In this document: piece after piece, positions 48,243 to 56,845 of the stretch
Numbering within the stretch: position 1 is the stretch's first letter
Layout: each line of letters begins with the position of its first letter
Notes under the pieces: generated by a model
Database searches by the model: none
What the model was told of the DNA's origin: nothing
Seen by the model: only the letters and a program-made list of their open reading frames with translations
Assembly: GCA_946411385.1 (NCBI GenBank)
Contig: CAMKDV010000008.1
Location: 95,492 to 159,491, forward strand
DNA from: an uncultured Bacteroidales bacterium
Lineage (GTDB): Bacteria > Bacteroidota > Bacteroidia > Bacteroidales > Paludibacteraceae
Length of the DNA: 64,000 nt
Direction of reading: 5' to 3'
Translations under genes and position numbers: made by a program

Positions 48243-50714
48243 ATGCGCAAAATACTAATCTCCATATTTCTGATGGTTGCCATGACCGCAGCAGCTGAAA
48301 CGGTGAAAGGAACGGTGGTGGACGGTCGCGGCGATGCGATGCCGTTCGTCACGATCTCCGTTCTGGCACAAGATTCATCGCTGCTGACCGGCGCCATCAC
48401 CGATGAGAAAGGCGAATATAGCGTTGACGTATCGGCAAAGACATACATCATTCAAGCCTCGTACATAGGTTATCACACCTCTTTCGGCGGACCGGATTTT
48501 GTACTAAAGGAAGAGACGGAGCAACTGAGTGAAGTGGAGGTAAAAGCCAAAAAACCGCTGGTAGAACGCCAAATGGACAAATTGGTACTGAACGTAAGCG
48601 CCTCGCCCTTGTCAGCCGGCTCCAACGGCAACGACATTCTTCGTCGTGCTCCCGGCGTACGCATCGACAAAGACGGCAACATTACCGTCAACGGCAAGTC
48701 GGTGGAAGTGTATGTCGACGGCAAGCCCTCCTATCTGAGCGGTCAGCAGCTCAAAGCCATGCTCGACGGTACCGACGGCAATACCATCGAAAAGATTGAG
48801 ATCATCAGCAATCCCTCTGCCAAATATGACGCCAGCGGTTCGGGCGGTATCATCAATATCAAGACGAAGCGCAACATGATGAAGGGACTTAATGGAATGC
48901 TATCCGCAGCCTACGGAGGTATGTACTTCGGCGATATCAAACGATGGCTGAATATGGACATGGTGTCGCTCAACATGAATTACCGCAGCGAAAAAACTTA
49001 CACGTTCGGACAATTGACACAGGTTTATGCCGAAAACGATGTCGATTTCGAGACCTATCGCGAAACACCTCTCCTGGCAGGTAAATCTGCATCCGGGTAT
49101 GATTTGCGTTTTCAGTATTATATGCTCAAGATTGGCAACGATTGGTATATCGATCAGAAGAATACCTTCGGCTTTATTCTGCAAGTGCCCTACATGGATA
49201 TGACGCAAAATAGCGACCCGACACGCAATATCGCATGGACAGCCGACAAAACAACCAACGATACAGCGCGCAGCATCACAGATACCCATACACGATTCAA
49301 AGCTCCGCAACACACGGCAAATCTCAACTATACCCATACGTTCAATGAAGATCTTGAACGCGAACTGACCGTCAACGTCGATTACAACCGCTATAATAAT
49401 CAGTCGGCCAATACGCAGAAAACCAATTATGTCGGTGTCAAAAACCTCGAACTGGATATCACTAGCAAACAAATAGCGAACATCTATAGCGCAAAGGTGG
49501 ATTTTCAGACGAAATTTTGGAAGACAGGTATGATTGAATGTGGCGTCAAATATGCTCTGTCCTCTACCGACAACCATATGACAACTGACTCTGTTCTTAA
49601 CAATGTCTTTCTCAACAGTACACCATCGGATTTTCTATATCAGGAACACGTAGCTGCTGCCTATATATCGGTGGGCAAACAGTTCGGCGAACATTGGTCA
49701 GTCAAGCTCGGATTGCGCGGTGAGTATACGTTCAGTCACGGCAATTGGAAACTACCGGCAGGCGACTCTATCACCAACAAAAGTTATATCGATCCCTTCC
49801 CCACTGCCTATATAGGATATACATCCTCTCCGCTGGGTAAGATAGGCCAACCTGTCACGGCGGGCATAAGCTATACGCGACGTATCAAACGACCCAACTA
49901 CTGGATGCTCAATCCCTTCCGTCAATATACCGATGCCTATAGCTATCAGGAAGGAAATACGGAACTCAAACCCGAATATAACAACGACGTGGAAATAACG
50001 TTCGGCTGGACGCAGTATCTGAATATGACATTTAATTTCGGACATACGCAAGATATGTTTTCCCAACCGGTGACCATCCTTCCCAACGGCATGTCCTTTG
50101 TCAAATGGAAGAATTTCGGTACATGTACCACCCACGGCATCAATGTCTCGCTTACGGAACTTCCCATCGTACCGAAATTCGCTACCGGCGACGACGGCAA
50201 GCGTACGTTGCAAGGCGCTTGGCTGGCACTCACAGTCAATGGAGGGTGGCTGCATTTTATCAATAAATCCTACGAGAAACAAGCCGACGGCAAACCCGTG
50301 TACGAAAATCGTAATCACTACGGCTACGTAGGCGGTACTCTCTCTGCCTATCTGCCCAAAGAGTGGACAATGACACTCGACGGCAACTGGTCAAGTCCGA
50401 TGACCACAGGCTATGACAAGGAAGGAAGTACCTATTTTTTCAGTTTCGGCGTGAAGAAAATGATTATGACGAAGGGATTGATTCTCAACCTCAACGTTCA
50501 AGATCTGGCTCGCTCGCTAAGTTTCGAAACACATAATCAAGGTATGGAGCCAGGCTATGAGAGTTGGTACAAGAATACCGTTCGCGCTCAAAAAGTGATG
50601 GCGTCCGTCACTTGGATGTTCGGCCAGTATCAGCAACACAAGCAGCGCAAAGTGGGTGATATGGATGAGTTGAACCGTCTGGGAGGCGGCGGAGGTGTGC
50701 AAACCGGAAAATAA
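48243..50714 (+). CDS. TonB-dependent outer-membrane receptor with carboxypeptidase-like N-domain
   Basis: The protein has 823 residues. A signal peptide (MRKILISIFLMVAMTAAA) is followed by a carboxypeptidase-regulatory-like domain (about 20-95: VKGTVVDGRGDAMPFVTISV). The plug domain has ILRRAPGVRIDKDGNITVNG and GGIINIKTKR. The rest is a barrel of the OMP_b-brl_3 type (outer membrane beta-barrel family). No SusD-type partner is encoded next to it, so polysaccharide import of the Sus type is unlikely; a metal, peptide or small ligand is more likely. A run of Gly near the C-terminus (RLGGGGGVQ) is unusual. The Omp28-like gene follows after 17 bp. Confidence 0.92.
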   Translation: MRKILISIFLMVAMTAAAETVKGTVVDGRGDAMPFVTISVLAQDSSLLTGAITDEKGEYSVDVSAKTYIIQASYIGYHTSFGGPDFVLKEETEQLSEVEVKAKKPLVERQMDKLVLNVSASPLSAGSNGNDILRRAPGVRIDKDGNITVNGKSVEVYVDGKPSYLSGQQLKAMLDGTDGNTIEKIEIISNPSAKYDASGSGGIINIKTKRNMMKGLNGMLSAAYGGMYFGDIKRWLNMDMVSLNMNYRSEKTYTFGQLTQVYAENDVDFETYRETPLLAGKSASGYDLRFQYYMLKIGNDWYIDQKNTFGFILQVPYMDMTQNSDPTRNIAWTADKTTNDTARSITDTHTRFKAPQHTANLNYTHTFNEDLERELTVNVDYNRYNNQSANTQKTNYVGVKNLELDITSKQIANIYSAKVDFQTKFWKTGMIECGVKYALSSTDNHMTTDSVLNNVFLNSTPSDFLYQEHVAAAYISVGKQFGEHWSVKLGLRGEYTFSHGNWKLPAGDSITNKSYIDPFPTAYIGYTSSPLGKIGQPVTAGISYTRRIKRPNYWMLNPFRQYTDAYSYQEGNTELKPEYNNDVEITFGWTQYLNMTFNFGHTQDMFSQPVTILPNGMSFVKWKNFGTCTTHGINVSLTELPIVPKFATGDDGKRTLQGAWLALTVNGGWLHFINKSYEKQADGKPVYENRNHYGYVGGTLSAYLPKEWTMTLDGNWSSPMTTGYDKEGSTYFFSFGVKKMIMTKGLILNLNVQDLARSLSFETHNQGMEPGYESWYKNTVRAQKVMASVTWMFGQYQQHKQRKVGDMDELNRLGGGGGVQTGK

Positions 50715-50731
50715 TGGATTAATAGTATATA

Positions 50732-52183
50732 ATGATTATGAAGAAGTATTTAAGTTTTGTTTTTGCCGCAGCAATGGTATGGGGCATGAGCGGTTGCCAA
50801 CAGAACCCTGTTGAACCGCAACCGAAAGACGATCCGACACCCGTACCTACGGCTTTTGCGAAGAAACATCTGCTTGAGGAGTTTACCGGTCAGGATTGCG
50901 GCTACTGCCCTATGGGTATGGACAGCGTAGTTGCGTTTGTGGGCGACGATCCCAACTGGGTTGTGGTGCTGCACCATTACGGCTATCAGAAAGACCATTT
51001 CTCCGTCGCCGGCAGTCAGAAGATTACCAACAAGCTCAATGTGAGCGGTGCTCCCAACGTATCGATTGATCGCAAATCCACCAAAACAGCGGATGGCAAA
51101 GCCACCTGTTTCCATCCGGCTTATCTCCCGAGTCTGAATCGTTCGCAGTTTGACGATTCGACATACGTAGGACTGACTGTCACCAACACCTACGATGCCG
51201 GTACGCGGCAGCTACATGTGCATGTCCACGGCATAGTGGTGAACGAGGACTATCCGGAACTCAAACTAACCTTGCTCATCAAGGAATCGGGTATGATTGA
51301 TTACCAAGTGGATTATTACGGTTCGTACGAGGGCTGGGAGGAGTTCCGGCATGCCAACGCCGTACGTGCTTTCCTCAGCACGCCACTGGGCGATATCCTG
51401 ACCGTAGAGCGTGCCCTATCCGATCAGCCTCTGCCGCTGACCTTCGATGAGGAATATGACCTGCAACTGGATGCCGAATGGGTACCCGATAACTGCATGG
51501 TTGTAGCTATCGTGGCGGATGATTTCATGCCTGTCGTGCAAGTGGAGCAAACGCCCGTAGTGGAAGGCACGAAAGGTGGAGCGGATATCCGTCACGGAGG
51601 CGTAACGCCTGTGCCGGTGCCGGACTATTATCCCGAACCGTCAGATGATATGTCGCCTAACATGTTTACGCTGGGACAGCCGATTGAAATCAATGAGGCG
51701 TATACCGACTCGCGCTCCTATCCCGATGAAGGATACAGGATATGGCAAGTGCAGGCATACAACACCTCCGCTACCTATAATATTTCCGGCACCACCTGCA
51801 TCCCGTTTGTCAACATGTACTTGTACACTGCGCCGGACGCTACCGCCATTCCAGTCGGCTCGTACGAGTTTAACAGCACCAACGCTCCGGGCACAGCCGC
51901 AGCCGGCTATCGTGATGATGCACACTTTGATATAGGCGGCTCCATGATGTACTTCACTTCACTGAGCTACCTGCAGCAAGGCTATCTGGTTCCGGCAGCA
52001 CAATGGCTCATAGCCGATGGCACACTCACTGTGACCGAACAGGGATGGTCGGTCATAGGACATGCCCTCAACGGCACGGACATACTGCTCACAGGCACAA
52101 CGCCCATCCAGAAAGTGGGACAGAATGCGCCTGCCAAGATACGCAAACCAATCGCAACGAAGGAAGCTATTGTACGCCGTTAG
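50732..52183 (+). CDS. Omp28-like outer-membrane lipoprotein with thioredoxin-like domain
   Basis: The lipobox is WGMSGCQQ (Cys22 counted from ATG 50732; ATG 50738 is also possible). The N-terminal part of the mature protein (about 45-130) has a thioredoxin-like pattern with the motif EEFTGQDCGYCPMG, where CGYC is the redox pair. The Omp28 family of Bacteroidota continues with a beta-rich domain (about 140-260). A C-terminal third of about 180 residues is unassigned. The product should be surface- or periplasm-facing on the outer membrane and may work with the receptor encoded upstream. Confidence 0.88.
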   Translation: MIMKKYLSFVFAAAMVWGMSGCQQNPVEPQPKDDPTPVPTAFAKKHLLEEFTGQDCGYCPMGMDSVVAFVGDDPNWVVVLHHYGYQKDHFSVAGSQKITNKLNVSGAPNVSIDRKSTKTADGKATCFHPAYLPSLNRSQFDDSTYVGLTVTNTYDAGTRQLHVHVHGIVVNEDYPELKLTLLIKESGMIDYQVDYYGSYEGWEEFRHANAVRAFLSTPLGDILTVERALSDQPLPLTFDEEYDLQLDAEWVPDNCMVVAIVADDFMPVVQVEQTPVVEGTKGGADIRHGGVTPVPVPDYYPEPSDDMSPNMFTLGQPIEINEAYTDSRSYPDEGYRIWQVQAYNTSATYNISGTTCIPFVNMYLYTAPDATAIPVGSYEFNSTNAPGTAAAGYRDDAHFDIGGSMMYFTSLSYLQQGYLVPAAQWLIADGTLTVTEQGWSVIGHALNGTDILLTGTTPIQKVGQNAPAKIRKPIATKEAIVRR

Positions 52184-52646
52184 TCAGTTCGTGATAAGCG
52201 TGGAGCGAGAGGTTGTCAGATACAATCTTCAGCGCCGCCAAGCGGGTGAAACCCTGGGCAGCAATATAGGCTGACTCCATATCGAACACGCAGTCGGTAT
52301 ATGGGGAAGAGAGCACAAAATCGGTGTTGGAATAGCATACGGCTTTCACGGGCTGCAAGGCACGGACAAACAAGTCATCTATCGGTTGCAGCGGCAACAC
52401 GGGCTCGGCATAAGTCACGTTAGGATGGTGCAACCGGCATTCGGTCACTTCCACCAGCGTACCTATCGGGTAATTGGCACTACCGGCGTAGCCGATGTTG
52501 ATCAATTCGGTGTCGCGAGGCAGGTCACGCAAAGCACGGATGATATTTAGCGCGCCGACGCCGGTAACAAGGATGTTCGTCTCACCGGGCAGATATTGCT
52601 CCACCAACTTGCGTTCGCCTTCTTCGGCAATGAGGATTGTTCGCAT
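52167..52646 (-). CDS. Nucleoside phosphorylase/nucleosidase superfamily protein
   Basis: The start ATG 52646 (MRTILIAEEGE) gives 159 residues. The pattern TGVGALNIIRALRDLP, INIGYAGSANYPIGTLVEV and CVFDMESAYIAAQG fits the MTA/SAH nucleosidase and purine phosphorylase fold. The Glu of FDMES contacts ribose, and SDNLS carries the usual catalytic Asp. It is shorter than MTAN (about 230) or futalosine hydrolase (about 220), so the substrate is open. It ends in a 17-bp tail-to-tail overlap with the Omp28-like gene. Confidence 0.82.
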   Translation of the reverse strand: MRTILIAEEGERKLVEQYLPGETNILVTGVGALNIIRALRDLPRDTELINIGYAGSANYPIGTLVEVTECRLHHPNVTYAEPVLPLQPIDDLFVRALQPVKAVCYSNTDFVLSSPYTDCVFDMESAYIAAQGFTRLAALKIVSDNLSLHAYHELTNGVQ

Positions 52647-52671
52647 AACAAGAGATTTATTATTTCGGATG

Positions 52672-52703
52672 CAAAGATACATATTTTTCCTGAAAAATGC
52701 AAG
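52672..52703 (-). promoter_or_regulatory. Promoter of the nucleosidase gene
   Basis: TATCTTTG (52679-52672) is preceded after 20 bp by CTTG (52703-52700), one mismatch from consensus, on the minus strand. Confidence 0.65.
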
Positions 52704-52757
52704 TATCTGCCCCGAAACGAAACAAATAAAGCAAATAATAATTTAAAATCAAATAAT

Positions 52758-54431
52758 ATGGCTTACAAATGGACATTTACCACGATTGGTGGTAACACCC
52801 GCGTTCATGTTGCGAAGGGTGAAGATTTTCGCCATCTGGGCGAGTTAGACGAAAAGATGTGGACCGTACTCAGCTGTCCCACCACAGGTCTGGAGATCAG
52901 TGCCGACACCTTGGCGCTCATGGATGGCGACCACGACGGCAAGATCCGTATCGACGAAGTAGTGGCTACTTCCAATTATCTGTGCGCAATGTTGCGTGAC
53001 CCCGAAGTGCTCCTTGCTGAGAGCGACGAACTGCGCATCGCCGATCTCAATGAAGACAACGACGAGGCAAAGCAGATGGCAGAGGTGGCACGACGCATAG
53101 CCGGTAAGGAAGAGACCATCAATCTCGCAGCCGTCAATGCCGCTATCGCTGCTATAGTAGTGGAGCAGAAAGCAGCCCCTGAAGCACCGCTGGCTGCCGA
53201 CATCATCGCTGCCGTGCACGAACATGAGGCTGACTACAACGAATGGTTCCGCGCTGCAGAACTGGAGAAGATGGGACTGGCTATCACCGACCCCGAGAAA
53301 CAACCGAAGATCGCAGAGAAAGAGTGGAAGACTCTTTCCGCCCAAGTAGCAGCCTACGAGGCTGAAGCCAAAGCCGTAGCCGACGCCAATGCTGCAGCTG
53401 TAGCTGCCGCCACGGGCGAATATCAGCCGCTCAAGAAACTGCTGATGATCAAACGTGACTTCTATACCCTTATCAAGAACTACATCTCGTTCCAGGACTT
53501 CTACAATCGCGAGATCAAAGCTATCTTCCAGTGCGGTCGTCTGGTGATTGACCAGCGTGCATGCGAACTGTGCGTAAAAGTGGCAGATGCCGGCAGAATG
53601 GCTGCCGAGGCAGGCAAATCGGGTATGTACCTGCTCTTCTGCGACTGTGAGAACAAAGCTACAGGCAAGAAGATGTCGATAGTAGCTGCCATGACGCAAG
53701 GCGACGTCCACAATCTGGAGGTAGGCAAGAACGCCATCTTCTACGACCGCAACGGACTGGACTATGATGCCATCGTCACCAAGATCATCGACAATCCTAT
53801 CTCCATCCGTCAGGCATTCTGGACGCCCTATCGCAAGTTCGCCAAATGGGTGACCGACCTCGTAAACAAATCCGTTGCCGAGAAAGAGAGCAAAGGTCTG
53901 GAGGATATGAAAGCCAACGCTACCGTAGCAGCCGAGAACGCCAAGAAAGATGCTGCAGAAGGCAAGAAACAGGAGAACAAGAAGAAAGCCTTTGATATAG
54001 CCACGTTTGCAGGTATCTTTGCTGCCATCGGTATGGCTATCGGATATATCGGCAGCTTCATCTCGGGCTTGGCAGAAGGTATCAACAATACGCCATGGTG
54101 GCATCTGATTATCTGGATCATCGGTATCATGCTCATCATCTCGGGTCCGTCGATGCTGTTGGCATATTTCAAACTGCGTCGCCGCAACCTGGCTCCGGTG
54201 CTCAACGCCAACGGATGGGCTGTCAACGCGGAAGCTATCATCAACGTGCCGTTCGGCGTAACGCTCACATCGGTAGCCAAGTTCCCCGTTCTCAAACTCA
54301 AAGATCCGTTCGCACAGAAAGGTCTGCCTGTTTGGGCTAAGATACTCATCACACTGCTTGTGCTCGCACTGATAGCTGCCGTCGTAGTCGCTTACATGTA
54401 CTTCACGCAAACAGGTTGCTTTGCCGCATAA
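52758..54431 (+). CDS. EF-hand membrane protein of unknown function, 557 aa
   Basis: I start at ATG 52758 (MAYKWTFTTIGG). A canonical EF-hand loop DGDHDGKIRIDE lies at residues 56-67, with Asp at 1, 3 and 5, Gly at 6 and Glu at 12, so calcium binding is likely. Long helical segments follow (about 90-230 rich in Ala and Glu, then 250-400). Three transmembrane helices are near the C-terminus (about 448-475, 482-505 and 530-550). There is no signal peptide, so the EF-hand is probably cytosolic. I believe homologs occur in Bacteroidales, but no function is known to me. Confidence 0.8.
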   Translation: MAYKWTFTTIGGNTRVHVAKGEDFRHLGELDEKMWTVLSCPTTGLEISADTLALMDGDHDGKIRIDEVVATSNYLCAMLRDPEVLLAESDELRIADLNEDNDEAKQMAEVARRIAGKEETINLAAVNAAIAAIVVEQKAAPEAPLAADIIAAVHEHEADYNEWFRAAELEKMGLAITDPEKQPKIAEKEWKTLSAQVAAYEAEAKAVADANAAAVAAATGEYQPLKKLLMIKRDFYTLIKNYISFQDFYNREIKAIFQCGRLVIDQRACELCVKVADAGRMAAEAGKSGMYLLFCDCENKATGKKMSIVAAMTQGDVHNLEVGKNAIFYDRNGLDYDAIVTKIIDNPISIRQAFWTPYRKFAKWVTDLVNKSVAEKESKGLEDMKANATVAAENAKKDAAEGKKQENKKKAFDIATFAGIFAAIGMAIGYIGSFISGLAEGINNTPWWHLIIWIIGIMLIISGPSMLLAYFKLRRRNLAPVLNANGWAVNAEAIINVPFGVTLTSVAKFPVLKLKDPFAQKGLPVWAKILITLLVLALIAAVVVAYMYFTQTGCFAA

Positions 54432-54449
54432 TTACAGGTGACACAACTG

Positions 54450-55484
54450 ATGAAAAGAATACTCATCTTGCTATGGGTGGCAGTGCTGCCCATAGCACTT
54501 GTCTCGGCTCGCAAACCGAAGAAAGCCGAACCGCCCGTTCAGCCCGATCCTGTAGAGGTAGAAGCGGACTCGACGGAATATCTTGAGGAGCATGATGATT
54601 TTGATGCCATCACCGACGGTATGCCTGTAGGCGTGCTCTCCCGTCTGGTGGGCGATACGCTGTTTGTTAGCTGCACACAGGATGAGCTGCCTCGCTTCCT
54701 CGTGGTCATCACCGAAGATGGTGAGAGCCAGTACCGCCTCATGCCGGCAATGCTGTGGGGCGACACATCAAGCAGTCACCCTGCCGACAGCATCTATCCC
54801 GTATGGATGAATACACGCGTCAATCCCTATCAGATGCCCGTCGATAGCCTCAAGGATAGTATCCCCGTATCGCTTCGCGGCTTCGTCTATCCCCTAAAGA
54901 CTGTCACCTATACCACATCGAAGTTCGGCTTCCGCAAGTACCGCTTCCACTATGGTATAGATGTCAAGGTGCAGGTAGGCGACTCCCTGCGCGCCTCATG
55001 GGACGGTCAGGTTCGTATCGTAGGCTGGGATCCGCGTGGATATGGCTACTATGTGCTCATCCGTCATGACAATGGCTTGGAGACCATCTACGGTCACCTG
55101 TCACGCCCCCTCGTCGAAGAGAACGAACGTATCTACGCAGGTGAAGTGTTCGGCCTCGGTGGCAACACCGGTCGCTCTACAGGCAGCCATCTGCACTACG
55201 AGATACGCTATCTGGGCAATGCTATCAACCCTGAGACACTCGTCAACTTCGAGACGGGCACCTTGTGCGTACCCGAAGATTATATCATCACCAAGAAAGG
55301 TACGTTCAAGCATAACGAACAGGTCAAGCAACTCAAGCAGGCACAATACCACAAGATCAAGCAAGGCGACACCCTCTCAGGTATCGCCAAACGCTACCAC
55401 ACATCCGTCAAGGCGCTCTGCAAACTCAATAACATCAAAGAGACCAAGATTCTCCAGATCGGACAAAAACTCCGAGTACGATAA
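54450..55484 (+). CDS. M23 metallopeptidase with LysM domain
   Basis: The protein has a signal peptide ([17 protein letters not shown]), then a Pro/Glu-rich spacer. The LytM/M23 domain has [16 protein letters not shown] (zinc ligands His and Asp of H-x-x-x-D type), [15 protein letters not shown] and [10 protein letters not shown] (HLH ligand). A LysM domain closes the protein ([20 protein letters not shown]). The enzyme should cut peptidoglycan cross-links or regulate division amidases in the periplasm. All zinc ligands are present, so activity is likely. A strong terminator follows 6 bp after the stop. Confidence 0.94.
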   Translation: MKRILILLWVAVLPIALVSARKPKKAEPPVQPDPVEVEADSTEYLEEHDDFDAITDGMPVGVLSRLVGDTLFVSCTQDELPRFLVVITEDGESQYRLMPAMLWGDTSSSHPADSIYPVWMNTRVNPYQMPVDSLKDSIPVSLRGFVYPLKTVTYTTSKFGFRKYRFHYGIDVKVQVGDSLRASWDGQVRIVGWDPRGYGYYVLIRHDNGLETIYGHLSRPLVEENERIYAGEVFGLGGNTGRSTGSHLHYEIRYLGNAINPETLVNFETGTLCVPEDYIITKKGTFKHNEQVKQLKQAQYHKIKQGDTLSGIAKRYHTSVKALCKLNNIKETKILQIGQKLRVR

Positions 55485-55490
55485 ACCAAA

Positions 55491-55518
55491 AACCGGTGCG
55501 CCATCTGACGCACCGGTT
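55491..55518. terminator. Bidirectional intrinsic terminator
   Basis: Ten-base arms AACCGGTGCG and CGCACCGGTT enclose CCATCTGA. The stem is flanked by CCAAAAA on the left and GGTTTTT on the right, so it serves both the peptidase gene (+) and the cysteine-rich lipoprotein gene (-). Confidence 0.9.
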
Positions 55519-55540
55519 GGTTTTTGAATAGTAGAGTGAT

Positions 55541-55759
55541 TTACTCAGCAGCGGGAGCAGCAACTTCTTCTGCCGGAGCCTCAACAGCAGCTTCCTCTGC
55601 GGGAGCAGCCTCTTCTGCAGCAGCCTCAGCCTCTGCACAGCACTTCTTCTCGCAGCACTCAGTCTTCTCGCCTTCTTTGCAGCACTCTTTCTTCTCACCC
55701 TTCTTGCAGCAACCTACCATGCAGGCAGCCAGGATAGCAATGAACAAAACTTTCTTCAT
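55541..55759 (-). CDS. Small cysteine-rich, Ala/Glu-rich lipoprotein
   Basis: The 72-residue product has a lipobox AACMVGCC (lipidated Cys17). The next 27 residues contain four Cys pairs (CCKKGEKKECC, TECC, KKCC), and the remaining 30 residues are almost only Ala, Glu, Pro and Val. The layout suggests an envelope-anchored, acidic, possibly metal-binding or structural peptide on a flexible stalk. It has a canonical promoter and a terminator of its own, so it is a real monocistronic gene. I know no family. Confidence 0.8.
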   Translation of the reverse strand: MKKVLFIAILAACMVGCCKKGEKKECCKEGEKTECCEKKCCAEAEAAAEEAAPAEEAAVEAPAEEVAAPAAE

Positions 55760-55874
55760 GATCGTACGATTTTTTTTTGTTGAACAATATTGTTTTTTTC
55801 TTGTTTGCAGCTTTTGGCATCCGAAAAATCGGGGTCAAATGCAAAATATGTAAAAATCTCACATATTCCGAGTA

Positions 55875-55906
55875 CAAAGTTAGCACATTTTTTGGAAATT
55901 TGCAAA
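55875..55906 (-). promoter_or_regulatory. Promoter of the cysteine-rich lipoprotein gene
   Basis: TTTG (55906-55903), 20 bp, TAACTTTG (55882-55875) on the minus strand. The leader is about 110 nt. The -33 region overlaps that of the divergent PASTA promoter. Confidence 0.78.
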
Positions 55907-55922
55907 AAAAGTTGTAACTTTG
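55891..55922 (+). promoter_or_regulatory. Promoter of the PASTA gene
   Basis: TTTG (55891-55894), 20 bp, TAACTTTG (55915-55922). The leader is about 14 nt to the ATG at 55943. Confidence 0.78.
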
Positions 55923-55942
55923 TGCATATTTTTGGCAAAATA

Positions 55943-56764
55943 ATGAAAGAGCAGCAAAATTTCTTCAAGACTACGACGGGATTTGTCGTATTAAACGTGT
56001 GCCTTGCCATCGTAGTGGCACTGGTTCTACTCATCATCGGCGTTCGCTGGATGAAGCACTACACGCTTCATGGCAACGAAGTGACTATCCCTCGTATCAC
56101 AGGCATGACGGAGGAAGAAGCACAGATAGTGCTTCGCTCCAGCGATATGTTCATGGTCATCGTCGATTCCACGTTCTCCAACAAAGCCCCATTAGGCACT
56201 ATCGTCGAGCAGACGCCTCCGGCGTTCTCCCACGCCAAGCCCGGCAGACCGGTATATGTCGTCATGAACGCACGCACCAAGCGTATGATACCTCTGCCTG
56301 ACCTGCGGGATGTGTCGTACCGTCAGGCAGAAGCAACCCTACGTACCATCGGACTCAAAGTGGGAGAGGTGCTCTACGAACCGTCCCTCTATCCGGATAA
56401 TGTGCTCGACATACGCGACGGAGAGAACAGTCTGGAAGAAGGCACGCGGCTCGAAGAAGGCACAAGCGTCACGCTCGTCATCGGCAGACGGCAGGGTAAT
56501 AGAATGGTGAACGTACCTGCACTATTAGGTATGTCCCTGGCACAAGCACGTAGCACGCTACTCAATGTCGGACTGACTATCGGCGTTTTCGAATATGATG
56601 TTGAGCCTACGCCCGAGACACTCGAATCATATATCATCTTCCGTCAGATGCCCGTGGAGGGCACACCCCTACAGGAAGGTTCAACCGTCAATATCAGTCT
56701 CACCACCAACCTCGAGCGTGCCATCACCTCGGAAGACTCGCAGAACGAAGAGAAGTTCTTCTAA
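55943..56764 (+). CDS. PASTA-domain membrane protein
   Basis: The start ATG 55943 fits the promoter; 273 residues. One transmembrane helix (about 13-35) with a short cytosolic N-terminus precedes three PASTA domains: about 45-115 (VTIPRITGMTEEEAQIVLRS), 116-187 (PLPDLRDVSYRQAEATLRTI) and 188-258 (VNVPALLGMSLAQARSTLLN). PASTA domains bind peptidoglycan or muropeptides. There is no kinase domain, as usual in Bacteroidota, where the protein may sense or help cell-wall synthesis. It is monocistronic, with a terminator 22 bp after its stop. Confidence 0.93.
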   Translation: MKEQQNFFKTTTGFVVLNVCLAIVVALVLLIIGVRWMKHYTLHGNEVTIPRITGMTEEEAQIVLRSSDMFMVIVDSTFSNKAPLGTIVEQTPPAFSHAKPGRPVYVVMNARTKRMIPLPDLRDVSYRQAEATLRTIGLKVGEVLYEPSLYPDNVLDIRDGENSLEEGTRLEEGTSVTLVIGRRQGNRMVNVPALLGMSLAQARSTLLNVGLTIGVFEYDVEPTPETLESYIIFRQMPVEGTPLQEGSTVNISLTTNLERAITSEDSQNEEKFF

Positions 56765-56785
56765 AAACATTGATAAGACCGTCTA

Positions 56786-56822
56786 AAAACAATCACGGGA
56801 GCAAAACTCCCGTGATTGTTTT
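56786..56822. terminator. Strong bidirectional intrinsic terminator
   Basis: Sixteen-base arms (56786-56801 and 56807-56822) enclose CAAAA. The stem begins AAAAC and ends GTTTT, so it works on both strands: for the PASTA gene (+) and for the end of the surface operon (-). Confidence 0.93.
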
Positions 56823-56845
56823 CTTTATAAATCTATCGTAGCGGA

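Noticed and set aside
52845..54410. 521-codon minus-strand frame opposite the EF-hand protein
   Set aside because: The plus-strand frame has the EF-hand, transmembrane helices and sensible composition; the minus frame is Cys/His/Asp-rich noise typical of an antisense shadow.
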